Shown here piece after piece: positions 37,531 to 52,654 of a stretch of DNA of 64,000 bases; the first letter of the stretch is position 1, and each line of letters starts with the position of its first letter. Origin of the DNA: Laburnicola sp. R22_1 (Eukaryota; Ascomycota; Dothideomycetes; Pleosporales; Didymosphaeriaceae); contig JACONQ010000017.1 of NCBI GenBank assembly GCA_014281115.1, forward strand, positions 372,001-436,000, in the 5' to 3' direction. The notes below the pieces were generated by a model. The model was not told the origin of the DNA. It was given only the letters and a program-made list of their open reading frames with translations, and made no database searches. Position numbers and translations under genes: made by a program.

Positions 37531-38662
37531 ATGTTGAGAACCGGCGCGTCGCGTCTGGCCCTGAGGACCATCCCGACGCCAGCTGTGCGCACAGCTTCAA
37601 CCTTCCACATCACTCCTCCAACAGCCCGATGGACTACGCAATTCAGCTCCGTGGCTTCCAAACGCCCACGGATATTTCAATCGGCCCAGCATAAGCCCAT
37701 ACAAGCGGCACTTCTCCGCCGCGCATTGTCTGAGGAGAGAAAACAAGCGGAGAGTCGATATGCAAAAGAGGAAATCAAACCTACCCCAGAAACGGTTTCG
37801 TTGACGTCGAGTATCCATCCAATGCTTGGAGAGGTTGGCGTGGAAACCCCACAACGCCATGTAGACATGAGTGCAGGCATCAAGAATGATTTTGTAAGCC
37901 AACAACAACTTCAAATCCGCATGCCTGCTGACATGTCCAGAATACAATCAAGGAGACGTTCAATCTCTCCCAAGTCCCTCGACAGGCATACTACATGGGG
38001 CTCGCTGGGGTCTTGCCGTATCTCGGCACCTCTTTCTCTACCATCCTCTGTGCTTACGAGATCAACCACTCCGTAGCGGGCCAGGGATATGTGCTGTCGA
38101 CGCATACCGCTGGCACTCTTCTCCACCTACTCGAGCCGTTACAGGTTGGATACGGCGCTGTGGTGAGTCCGAATAAGATACGCAGGTTTAGATCTGTGGC
38201 TGAAGCGTTCAGATCCTGTCATTCCTGGGTGCAATCCATTGGGGACTCGAGTTTGCAGGCTACGGCGGACACCACAGCTACAATCGCTATGCAATTGGAG
38301 TTGCGGCGCCGGCAATCGCATGGCCAACCGTGCTAATGCCAATCGAATATGCGCTTATTACCCAGTTCATGGCCTTCACGTTGCTGTACTATGTCGACAC
38401 TCGCGCGACATACAGAGGCTGGACACCTCCATGGTATGCTATATACCGCTTCGTCCTGACGTTTATTGTGGGTGCAAGTATTGTCATCAGTTTAATCGGG
38501 CGTGGGGAGATGGCGGACCAAGTGGGGAACCTTCCAGGTGCTGTCGACCGAATCAAAGCACTCGGTACGGACGCGCAGGAGACTCTTGCTAAGCAGGAAG
38601 AAGGAATTCGCGCCCAAAAAGAGATTGCGGGTGAGGCAGGTAGCGGCCTCGATGAGGAGTAA
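37531..38662 (+). CDS. Mitochondrial inner-membrane protein, DUF3429 family
   Basis: The coding sequence is join(37531..37893,37941..38162,38213..38662), 344 aa. Introns are 47 bp (donor GTAAGC, acceptor TCCAG) and 50 bp (donor GTGAGT, acceptor TTCAG), both phase 0. The ATG at 37531 opens a basic, hydroxylated presequence (MLRTGASRLALRTIPTPAVR), typical for mitochondrial import. About four hydrophobic segments follow: YYMGLAGVLPYLGTSFSTIL, VILSFLGAIHWGLEF, AIAWPTVLMPIEYALITQ with FMAFTLLYYV, and YRFVLTFIVGASIVISLIG. A charged tail follows. The core matches the DUF3429 family, annotated in fungi as mitochondrial inner membrane protein 1. The molecular function is not established. The start lies only about 80 bp from the AT island. 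Confidence 0.85.
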
Positions 38663-41318
<2,656 letters not shown>

Positions 41319-44300
41319 TATACCGCATAATTGACGTATATTATACCCTCAAATGGCTTCTTGCATTTTCGGTCTCCCGCTTGCTGTCCTTTTCAATATT
41401 CCAACACCACCACGGCTTCCCGTCCCTTTTCTGACGTGACCGAGGATTGGCAGTGATTGCCGCCACCACAAGGGCAGGCAACCGAGCTGCAGTTGCCGAC
41501 GAATAATCCAATGACCTGCGCAGGTTTTGTATGGATGCCGTTGATTTGCCATCCAGTCCGCGTCCAGGTAATAATTCCCTCTAATATAGCCGTGTCCCCG
41601 TCTCTTTGACCCTGATGACCGCTTCCTAGTGCGGGGCTGAGGTAGCGCCGTCCACTGAACTGAAGAGCTATCTAACGAGCTTTCCGGGATAGGTATCCTT
41701 CCGTTATATGTCTTGCTCTGGCTGGAATTTCGTTCCACTCCACTAGATCTTGTAGTGGTGTGTGTCGGGAACCTTGACATCGAACAGGCACACGCAAGAG
41801 CTCGAACGGGCCAGGCACTGGATGCCCTGGTAGTAGTCAGCCTTCATTCAGAATACGCCATCTTTCCCGCGACCGTTTATCAGAAACTGTGACCTGCAGT
41901 CGCGAAGCTTGCAGGTAAGCTTTTACTGTTCCAAACACCATGCACTTGAAGTCCTTCGGCGCCTTGTGCCGTCTGTCTCATGCATTGAGCAACACGGAAT
42001 AACCGTAGGCCTGGGTAAGAGTACCTGAATTTGGTCGATACGAATGCAGCTTGAGCCCCGACGCTTGCTTTGCATGCGCACGCACATGTCATCTCCGTGC
42101 TGAGCTCGCCTACCCACGAGAGCCATATGAAGTTGCTGATGAAGCGCAGTCTGCTATGTGTACCCCGACATTAAGTGGACCCAACCGGTCAAGTTGGTGA
42201 GTCGAGTATCCCGGGCCACAGGACAGGTGCCGTGGCCGCAGAGTCGGCTACGCATGCATCGCTCACCTTCTGAGCCGACTAGCAATGCACGGGGAAGCAT
42301 GTCATGTTGCGCATCCGAGCCCGTCCCACTCGGCGTATGCCTCTTATGGCGCAACCTGCTGATTTGCGGATGCTCCTGTAGCCTCCCGAGTCGATCCCGG
42401 GACGGGATCGTGTTCGACATGAACGGGCGATCGCCCACACATTTTTAGAAGTTTCGATGATGTGACTAGAGCATGAATATCGATCACGGACTGTAGAATT
42501 AACGGTCGTTTTAGTGAAGTATTCCCAACGACTGAGTCACGCTAAGGCATCCCAGACGACCTTGGAACAGAAGCCTCACCCCACTATCGTAGGCCCACGA
42601 CGGCACCATCCCACGCATTTTCTTGCATGCCAACGTGGGCGCAGATCCGCCCGCCTTGTGAGGCGTGTGCTTTAGGCTTGTTGGGGAGCTAGTACCGAGG
42701 CGAGGATCTCGCTCCTCCGCTTCCTTCCAACCGCACTCCGCGACCAGTTGAACCCTGTCAGACGTTTCTGCCCATTACTTTCACCCTCCCATCTTACACG
42801 CAAGCACAAGCACCTTAGTGGAGTGCTCCCTGTACTATGTGATCTTGCCATTCCAGCATGTCGCGAAAAGCAGAAGGATTATACCCGGTTCCTAAGCCCT
42901 CGACCAGTCGGACGGCCGCCTCTGCACTAACCATGGCTCAGGAACTGCCTACGCGGTGACATGACCACCCCGATAGGGGTCTAATGACATGGTCCATCTA
43001 GCATTGCGACACCGTTTCGCTCCGAGCAACTAGCTTTCCCGCCGCGACGGCAGAACTATAATACAGGACGGTCCGGCGCGCTTCTATGACCATCCGACCA
43101 TCCGACCGTTCCAAAGACCACGACTACTAGCCAAAGTCCACCTCCGACATTGTTTCCTGCCTTACTTGTCGCTCAGACGAACCGCTACTCACCAACCCTC
43201 GATCTTTTCCTGTCGGCATGTGTGATTACACCCAAGTACATTACAAGTGCTCTCATCTCCGCTATACCGTCCGCGCCTGGTGTACCAAATATCAAGAGAC
43301 GCAAAAGCGATGCCAGCCCAATGTCGTTGCAGTGTAGGGCATCATTGTATCCTACTCATGGGAGATTCTAACGTGGGCTACAGAGAATACAGACTCGACG
43401 AATACTGCGGTTTGCTGCCCCCCACGTCGACCCAGATAGGCGTTTGCTGACGCACACAAGGCGACTGCAAAGGCTCTGCAGGTAGAATGCGATAACACAA
43501 GCCGATCTCCTTCTCCTTATACTATACCCACCATCGTGTTTTTAGCAAGGCGTACTGGATACGGCACGGCAGGAGAGAGCACAATACCCATTCTAGCAAA
43601 AGTTTTGATCTTGGTCTCGTAGTCCAAAATGTACCACAAAGTTTCGTCGCTGTCTCGGCCTCGTCATCTGGTTTCTGCATCATGCATGTCTCGTCGTCCC
43701 ACAACAGCTGGCATGCGTTATTGACGCCGTACTCGATCGCTAATATGCGTTTCCCTTGGGTGCTTCTCACTGGTCAAAGCTTCTGCAGGACGCATGGTTC
43801 CTGCAGGTACAACCTCATCTCTCGGCTGCTTCCAGCGCACGCCAACCACCAAGAGTCGGTCGCGCCCCACGCCGCACGGAACAGCATCCAGGAAGTAGGC
43901 GTCGCTGCGAGGGTGGGAATATCCTTGTAGGCCCGTGACACCCGGAACCTACGTCACAAGCTCCGAGTTGTGTCCCACCAAGATCTGTTCCACGCTACGG
44001 CCTCAACTCCGGTCACCAACTTTATGTACTACAGCCACGGTCCAGCGTGTCCTACTTCAAATGCCTATCCCTTGCTCAAGGATGCCACAGTGCTGATCTG
44101 CTTCCGAGCCAAGTCACCTTCCACGATATTCCCCAACGGCATGTGACATGTCGTCCCCCGCTTCCGCATGACCAGGCGTTGAGAAGCAGCACATGCCCCG
44201 AGGTAAGCAGCGTGATTCCGGAGAACACTCGCCGCTTAACGTTCTACGGCGCTCCACCATGTTACGCGAGCACAGAGATTCATAAAACGGCTATATTACT

Positions 44301-47264
44301 CCGGCGTTGAAGGCCACGCACGCAGCTATGTAGATTTCCAAATTCGCATCTGCTCGCCAACCGGAATCGCACAAACTATCCATGCACTCGGAAATTCCAG
44401 GAATGCGACCAATGTGAGTCGATCCTGTACGCCATACTGTATCATGACTCGGAAGCGCCCGCTCCTTCGCATGCTCACCGCATCGTTGGAGGCATGGAGC
44501 CTGGTGTTTCACGCAGCAAGCTCGCTCTCACTCACGACTCTCCTTATCGCGTATGACGAGAAGGGGAAATGTATTGCCCGTCGATGGTGCCGCCGTACTC
44601 CTTCAGTCAGCATCGGCACGGCCCCAAAAGGGAACTGTTCACGTTCGCCCGTTGAGGCCAAGCCATGGCTTGCTCTGTCGTGCAGCGAGCTCACCGTTTA
44701 GCATCGGAGATCACAACGTCGTACGAAGATCAAAATCCTTCGTCGGCGACTCAGAACATCCCTACCGGCCCTGGAGCTCTGGAAATTCTCTAGATCTCTC
44801 CACTCCCGGTCCCTAGGCTACGGGGAATACTGCTCCACTTGTCTAACGCGAAAAGTACTAGCCACAGCCTCACCACGTCGTGTGATTCGCGTCCTCTTTT
44901 CATGCAGAAAGCGCATATCCAGAAAGCGCATATCAAGGCGTCGAGCTGTACTACAAGCAACAGTATATGGAGCCCTAGTTTCACTGCAGTGCACTGTAAG
45001 TTGAAGCAGAGTGATAGCTTTCGCGGATCACTGCGCGTCGTTCTTGCCTGATGGCTCGGCAAGTGAGAATTGCCGAAATCCTGAAACTCCTTTGACCCAC
45101 TCTCGTCCGCTGCATTCACAAGCTGACCGTTCATCCTCTCCTTACATCCTACCTCGAGTCGACCGGACGTTAAGCTACCTGCAGGCGAGTCACACCGCTT
45201 AGTACGAACGCCGTCCTTGAAACAACATGTAAGCGGGCATGGGTTGCCTGCCAACGGCCACGATACCGACGCTCCCTTAACTTTGCCTACTGAAAGCATG
45301 TATCCGTACGCCACATCAAAGCTCGATCTGAAAGCAAGTGCAATGGAGGTAAAACTAATAAAGCGAACTGGCACCGAAAGGTTCGAATGGCCTGGTTTTC
45401 AAGCCGCTCGAAACACGTATTAGGAGCGATAATCAGGATATACCCTTTGCACTGTCAACCGGGCAGGCATCAGAACAGCAAAAATTGTGCATACGCGGCG
45501 TGTCGCAAACAGTGAAAGCGTACCAGGGTCTACGGGTATTTCGTATATGTTACTTGACCACGCATCACAATGAGGCCAGCTCTCTAGCTCTCTTCCTTGG
45601 TAGCGGAGCAGCTATCGGGCCTTAGGTTGCACACCTGGCCTATGTATGATGAAGAATGACGGTAGGCAATCCCATTGGCTTCAACAGCAGTCGAGCGAGA
45701 CTCACATGAACGCGCCGACGTAGGTCGCCCGTTGGGCCGTCAACCCGGCATACCACGCGCCAGCCGCAGAACGATACCGAGCCGGTGTCCAGGATCAACC
45801 AAACTCGATTTCTCCCGGTTACCGATTGCAGGGATCAGTTGGGCGTCAGGCGCCGGCTACAAGGATACTAGCGGGGAGCGTTGCAGATCCAATCGACCTC
45901 TAACACTCAGACAGTTTGCTCTTCAACGCAGTCTCAAGTTTCATTTGGTGCATACGAGTACTGTATGCATACAGGTACTTTTCATCTCGCATGCATCGTT
46001 AATACGACATAGTCAGCCCCAATATAGGGCCCTTTCAGCCTTTTCCTTTTACCCGGTTTTGCGACCTTGGTTGGCGAGTAGGAAGAGTGGCGTTATCGTA
46101 CCACCATCCTTGGCGACCAAGCCGAAGACTGTTGTCGGAACTGTCATGGGGCCTGCTACGGGTCGGCCCGAGCTATCAGCTCAATCGGCCCGATTCGGAA
46201 GTTCTCAGGCCTTGTTCCTCCCGAAACAGTGTCTTAAGTCTACCTATACCGCTCCCTGCTGGACAAGCTGCCTCGCAATCGGTTCCTATTTGGTATGGAC
46301 GGGACTTCTACCATACTCACAACTTGACATGTGCTTCATCTGGCAGGCAGAACAGACAGATATAACAAATACCAGTACATTGTGGGTTATATATGCATGT
46401 CCCTCTATATACGAATAAACAACACTGACAGGTCATCTGAGAAAGGTCAAAAGGAGACCGAAGAAACACCTCTTCACCGGTCTCGTTCATCTCAAGCAAA
46501 CATCTAGCCCAAGACAGACGACAGGAATTTGTAAGTGATGGAGGGCGGAGTTATAACTCCGATGGATGCAACCAGACCATGCCAAAACGGAACGAATATC
46601 TCTGCTCTGTCAGAGCCAGCCTCATAATTTCTCATGGTATGATTTGCAGATCGCTTGTCCTGGAGGCCTAAGACTAGGAAACAACGATCATCCTGGATTC
46701 ATCTTGCATTCGGCCCTTCTCCATATCAGACATGATTAGTTGGCCCATCGTCATCGTTCGCACCATGTTTAATTGTACCGAATTCCCGAAACTTAAAAGC
46801 TACGCTTTTGCATCTTGTTGATGCCCAATTTCTGGAGATGTACAAACTTGCGCAACCTGCGTGTCCCGGTTGATTGCCCAGTCTGGCTTACAAGTACACT
46901 CTATTGCAATAATTCAGTCTGAATTCTACACTGGCCATCTACAGAAAGAGACATTGAAGACTCTGCGAAGTATTTTCTATGTACCTACGCAGGTCCGACT
47001 AGTCGGTTGATGAAACGTTGGGCTGTGACAAGGAATACCCTGGAAGTCATGAAGTGGGACCAACAGCTCTACGAGTATCTCCGGAGACGGATGGATCTGC
47101 CGGATGTCATCTAGGACTGCTAGGATAAGTTCTGGTACTGTGGGCCGTGGCTCGTTCCAGTAGTTCCCTACTAGTTAAAGTTCTGCAAGTCTGAGATGTG
47201 AAAGAAAATGCTTGTCTGTCGAACTAAGGCAACAGAGTTGAAAGCCCTTAGCAAAACAGTTGAT
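41319..47264. other. About 6 kb of GC-balanced DNA without a recognisable gene
   Basis: Frames here are short, overlap on both strands and contain no recognisable motif. The longest, on + at 45675-46418 (247 codons), is compositionally odd and has no family signature. Short tandem strings occur near 43087 (CATCCGAC type) and 44904-44937 (CAGAAAGCGCATATC twice). It is not RIP-like. It may hold non-coding RNA, decayed genes or simply intergenic DNA. Confidence 0.5.
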
Positions 47265-47470
47265 TAAGTACTAATTATAATAGTGTTTTAATAGGTTATA
47301 GTAGGTATAGCTTACGCTATTATAATACTAGACTTAGAATTTTTTTAATATATCTTTATATTACTTTATTATTACTAAATATATTAGCTTACTAAACGTC
47401 TTTTTAACTCTTTGTTATAGTTTAAAGTTAAAGTAAATTAATATAAAAGGTTATTATATACTATATATAT

Positions 47471-47583
47471 GTGTGTTATTAAATTAACTACCTAGGGGTA
47501 GAATAATAAAGGCTTTTATCTTAAATATTATAATAAAAAAAGCAGAGCCCCCTACTTAGTAATTAAAAAGAGCGTAAAAAAAG
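47471..47583 (+). mobile_element. SINE-like short element, copy 4
   Basis: Same unit as copies 1-3 (CTACCTAGGGGTAG, AAAGCAGAGCCCCCT, GCGTAAAAA), more diverged at its 5' end. It lies 10 bp before the 5' LTR of the next element; the target duplication is not clear. Confidence 0.6.
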
Positions 47584-47592
47584 TAATATAAT

Positions 47593-47880
47593 TGTAATAG
47601 TCCTTGCTAGCCTATTTGCTAAGCACGCCCTATCACCTTTCCTTTACACCCTATTTCTCCCTATTTACGCCTTTTACCTTTCTAAAGGCGCCTTTTCTAG
47701 TTAGTGTTAGCGTAGTAGTTAGCGTAGGCCTATGCCCTACGCTGCCCTTTATATAAGAAAGGGCCCCCTATATTTCTTTCTTATCTACTGTCTTAGAATA
47801 GTCTTAATTTAACTAGCTCTTTTAACTATTCTAGCTATCCTAGAGAGGTTTGCCCTATAAGGCCGTGTACCGCCCTTATA
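47593..47880 (+). repeat. 5' LTR (288 bp)
   Basis: Starts TGTAATAGTCC and ends GTACCGCCCTTATA. It is less transition-rich than its partner at 50296. Confidence 0.88.
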
Positions 47881-50295
47881 GAGTTTATTAGTTACCTTAG
47901 TGCTAGGTAGCTATTATACTACGCTAAGCTTACTAGGTTAGGCTAGAAGTTTTAGGCAGTTATTATACTATACTAAGGTAGGTTAGACTATTACTTACTA
48001 GGTTAGGCTAGAAGTTTATTAGTTACTTTAGTGCTAGGCAGTTATTATATTACGCTAAGGTCTATTAAGAGAGACTACTCCTAAGTTCCTTCTTTGCTTA
48101 TTACATAAGAGTAGAAAATCTAGTTAGTTATTTCTATAAAAGACTAGTTTAATAGGTTGCACTACTATAGTTTATTAAGAGAGATTACTCTAAGTTATAA
48201 AAGTAGTAGTACTACTTTATACTAGTAGAATTAAGATACTACTAAGGCCTATTTAGAGAGACTAAAATTCTAAGTCTACTAGCTACTAGTTATAGCGTGT
48301 AGTAGTAGAAAGTTTTATTAGTTACCTCTATAAGACTTTATACTCTAGTTTAATAGGTTGCACCTAGATTTACTAAAAGAGATTCTCTTAGTCTATTAAG
48401 AGGCTACCCTAAATATCCCTAAATAATAATAAATAATAATAAATAACAACTATATTACCTTTAAAGACTAATTTACCTATAATACCTAACTAGTGTTATA
48501 CTATAAGGACTAAAGGCACTAAGTAAGAGGAATTAGAATTAGGCTTTAGAGATGTTATAGTACTACCTATAAAAAATTAATATAAATAATACTTTTACCT
48601 TCTTTATAAGGCGCCCTATTTTACTTACTAAGTATACTAGCTTGCACTTATAAGATACCTAGATCTACTAAATTTAGATACCTTACTACGCCTAATTATT
48701 AACCTCTTAGGTATTTTTTCATATTTTTTCTTATTATTTTTACAATAGACACTCCTAATAAACTACTCTAATACTTAGAAAACCTTAACACTAGGTTGCC
48801 CTAGCGCTAACCTTACTAAGTAGCTTTATTTAGTCTACCTTAATTGTTTACTACTTTACTTTACTAAGTAGCCTTATACACTCTATTTTATTTTTTTACT
48901 ACTTTAGACTTTAGTTAAGCTTATATTTAAACTAGAGTAGTACTAGTTATAGGAACCTACTTCTTTTACTATAACTGCCCTAGCCCTTACTTATTACCTA
49001 TTAAATATTTAGCTAGGCAACTAATTACTAGGCAATTAATATTATATAGCTATCTTTTAGTATAGTTTATTAATAAATTATAGTTAAACATCCCTATTAT
49101 AACCCTACTTTTGCCCTAAACTTACTAGTAGCTAGCCTTTAAAGCTTTTAAATCTAATAACTCTATACTATTATCCCCTAAGGGTGTTAAAATTAACGCA
49201 TATTAGGCAACTCTAACTACTTCTTCTAATAATAGAAACTCTAAAGTAGAGCCTAAGCCTAATTACTTTAGTTAAGAAGACGTCTAATCTAGTAATTATA
49301 CTAAAAAAGAGGCGCTTAATAAGAATAATTTTATAAACTTAGTATTACTTACTATAATAATAGCTTAGAAGATAATAACGCTGCCTATTATAGTAATAGA
49401 TTAGTAGATAAAGAGACTGCCTATTATAATAACCTCCCTAATAGCAACTCTAAATTTACTAACTTAACTAACCCTAAGTCTAACTTTCTATAGAAAGGAT
49501 GCTTAGGTAATAAATTAGATAGTAAACTGCCTAATAAAGTTTTATAAAATGCTAATAATTAGAAGCTGCCCCCTAACTATTGGCTTTTACTTTAATCTAT
49601 TAGTTACCTAATTTATTCTACTCCTAGGGACACTCTAAGCTACTAAAATAGGTAGCCTCGTTTACTACTAGCTAAATAGCTTCCTAGCTAGCCTATTATG
49701 CGTAGACACCTATTGCTTTTAGCGCCCTTACTTTTAGCTATTTCCTTTTTAGCTAGCTTACTACTAATTTAGCAGCTACTTAGCTATTATATGCGCGTAG
49801 GGCACCTATAGCTTTTAGTACCTTTATCTCTAAATATTCTTACTACTACTAGTAGCCCTTATAGTTTTAGGAGCTGCTCTACTCTAATCAAAAACTATAT
49901 AGTTAGGTTAATATATTTTTTAACACTTTGTTATAGTACTAGGAAATATTATATAATATAATTGCGCCTATACGCAATAAACTAACTAGAAAAATTTTAG
50001 CTAACTATATTTTTATATAGTGTTAGAGCTAAAGATGTGCTTTATTAGTAAAATGCTAAATGCTAAGATATAGTTTCTAATCTAGCACTAATTTACCTTT
50101 AACTACTTTTTTTAATATCTCTACTAAATAGTAACTAAATTAAAAACTAAAGCTATTATTAAAACTATAATGGCCTATTACCCCTTTTATAACCCTTTTT
50201 AGCCCTAAAATAGTGCTAGTTATATTAAAAATTCGCTAAAATACCCTATTGTTATGTACTTTCTTCTCTATTTTTAAACCTTAAAAAAGGGGTTA

Positions 50296-50583
50296 TATAA
50301 TAGTCCTTACTAGCCTACCTACTAAGCACGCCCTATTACCTTTTCTTTATACTCTATTTTCTCCTATTTACACCTTTTACTTTTTAAAAGGCGCCTTTCC
50401 TAGTTAGTATTAGTATAGTAGTTAGTGTAGGCCTATGCCCTACGCCGCCCTCTATATAAGAAAGGGCTTCCTATATCCCTTTCTTATCTACTATCTTAAA
50501 ATAGTATTAATTTAACTAGCTCTTTTAACTATTCTAGCTGTCCCTAATAGGTTAGCCATATAAGGCCGTGTACCGCCCTTATA
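50296..50583 (+). repeat. 3' LTR (288 bp)
   Basis: Same length as the 5' LTR, with differences mostly C/T and G/A. Starts TATAATAG and ends GTACCGCCCTTATA. Confidence 0.88.
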
Positions 50584-50748
50584 ATAATTATAAAAAAAGT
50601 GTATTTAAACTACTAAGCAAGATTAGTAGGTTTTAGCGTAAGACTCCTATATATAAAGTTTTTATAAAAAAGCTATAGTTAGAACTTTAAGAAAGGAATA
50701 AAACTTTAGCGCAATAATACTATAAGCTATTCTTTCTTTACTATTTTA

Positions 50749-50896
50749 ATTATTATAAACCTACTATTTAGATTATTATAAACCTACTATTTAGATTATT
50801 ATAAACCTACTATTTAGATTATTATAAACCTACTATTTAGATTATTATAAACCTACTATTTAGATTATTATAAACCTACTATTTAGATTATTATAA
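50749..50896 (+). repeat. 23-bp minisatellite, six copies
   Basis: Six identical head-to-tail copies of a 23-bp unit beginning ATTATTATAAACC, plus a partial seventh. The copies are identical although they sit in a mutated island, so the array expanded recently or is homogenised. Confidence 0.93.
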
Positions 50897-50913
50897 ATAA
50901 TATAAGTTAATAT

Positions 50914-52149
50914 TAAAGATCTTTGTTATGTAGAGATTCTAACTAAGATTAAGTCCGCACTATATATAGAGAGGAGTAAAATAGAACACACTAAAACCTA
51001 GTACCTAGCATATAGTAGTAGTAACAAAATATATATAAAATAATAATAATTTTATTATTAACTTTCTGCATAGCAGTATTAGTAATAGTAGTTAATAGAT
51101 AGTCTACTATCTAGCATAACTAAGTTATATATTATTTCTTAACTAGTAGACTATTAAAGAGCTATAGTAGACTATAAAGTTACAACCGCAAAAGTAGTGT
51201 AGGTAATAAAATACTTAACTATAGTTTAGTTATTACGCTTATAACCTAGTAGTAGCATAACTATAGTTTACTATACGCACAGCATATAAAGTCTGCCTAC
51301 TTTTATAATATTAGCAATGCCTAGTATACTAAATCTTTATCTCTTTATCTATTATATATAGTAATGTAATAACTACTTTCTAGCAACTTAATATTATGTT
51401 TAAGTTTAATACCTATAGTAATATAGCTATTATTAAATTTAGTTAGGGTATAGATAACTAGCTAGATAAAGTTAAGAATAACCCTTAGAGATTTAGTAAC
51501 TTTATATAACTAGAAGAATTATTAAAGGGGCCTCTAGAGCTTATCTTTAAGTATCCTATTAGTAATATCTTTAGGCTAATTTATTACGCCTTATACTTTT
51601 AGATCCTAAAGTGTAAGACACTTCTTTAGTATTTAAATATTAGTAAAAATATAGCCTTTATAATGTAATAATAGTATAATATAGAGATTATATTATAGAA
51701 GCTTAAAAATATAATTAAAAATAAAGATAACAAGAACTATAAAGGTAAGAACTAGAGTAAAAAGAAGAAAAAGTTTATTATAATATATAAGACGCGAAAG
51801 GCGTAGTAGTAGTATAAGAAGCTTATTAAGGTAGTAGTAATTATCTAGACTGCTGTTAAGGCAGGGGACTGCAAGTAATAAGGATGAGGGTAAGCAGTAG
51901 CGGCAGAAGCATAGGGGAGATAGGCGGCGGCGAGGTTCTAGGGGGGCGGAATATGGCTCGCTAGTTGCGAGGGGAGATCTACTATAGAAGAGAGTTAATA
52001 AAATAGTTAGGTTAGTTACTATTATAATTATTATTGTTATTATTGCAGTAAAAAATATCATTAAAGAAATTATTAATTACGTAATATAGTGGTTAGTTAA
52101 ATAGCTAGCCTAGGATTATATAACTTTACGGATTAACTCTAGGGGAGAA
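50914..52149 (+). mobile_element. Unclassified repeat family (14-15 bp TSD class), copy C, type 1 centre
   Basis: 1236 bp flanked by the perfect 15-bp duplication AATATAAGTTAATAT (50899-50913 and 52150-52164). Starts TAAAGATCTTTGTTATG and ends ACTCTAGGGGAGAA. The centre matches copies B and E. Confidence 0.8.
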
Positions 52150-52498
52150 AATATAAGTTAATATATTAATAGGTATATACTACTATACTTATAAGTAGAA
52201 TAAAGATAATATATACTATGTATATATTTATTACTCTATTACTATATTAAAGTTATCTTTAATAAATCTCTTATTATTATTTCTATTTTTCTATACCCTG
52301 CTATCTACTTAAGTATTAATAATAAATTATCTAACGCTAATATACTTACTAATGCTAAAAAGTATACGCTAAAGATTTATAATACTACTATTAAGGTAAC
52401 TATATTAAAGTTCTATTTTATTTATTAGATACGTATTTAATATAAAAAGTAGGTATACTTAACTATCTATAAAGTAGTCCTAGTATAATAATTAGGTT

Positions 52499-52654
52499 GT
52501 CGCATTATTTATTTAGTGTTAATTACCCTTTTTAACCCCCTTTTTTTAATTTAAGCCTGCGTAGATTGGGATAGAAAGGCCGCTCTAGTCTAGCGCCTAA
52601 AAATATAGTCTACTTCTAGTCTTTGCTAATATAATAATAGTTTATAAGGATAGT
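52499..52654 (+). repeat. Segment shared with 35017-35170, cut by the copia-family LTR
   Basis: High identity to 35017-35170 up to AAGGATAGT, where the LTR (TGTTAAAAC) begins. The 35-kb copy continues with TTATAAACTACGC instead. Confidence 0.75.

Larger units (their letters stand above)
47593..50583 (+). mobile_element. Short LTR retrotransposon of the gypsy LTR family, internally deleted or non-autonomous
   Basis: The LTRs, 288 bp each, are at 47593-47880 and 50296-50583. They are flanked by the 5-bp duplication ATAAT (47588-47592 and 50584-50588). A polypurine tract (AAAAAAGGGG) precedes the 3' LTR. The interior is only about 2.4 kb. Its right end resembles the segment before the 3' LTR of the 23-34 kb gypsy element, and RT and integrase are absent. 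Leader repeats (TTATTAGTTAC type) follow the 5' LTR, as in the larger element. Confidence 0.85.

Noticed and set aside
44790..45374. 194-codon - frame
   Set aside because: No motif, spans a short tandem repeat, and is contradicted by equally open frames on the other strand.
45675..46418. 247-codon + frame in the gene-free GC region
   Set aside because: No recognisable family, odd composition and overlapping alternative frames. Not enough to call a gene without expression data.
51693..52061. 122-codon - frame rich in Ile/Leu/Thr
   Set aside because: It is the reverse of the degraded + frame in repeat copy C; apparent hydrophobicity reflects AT-rich composition.
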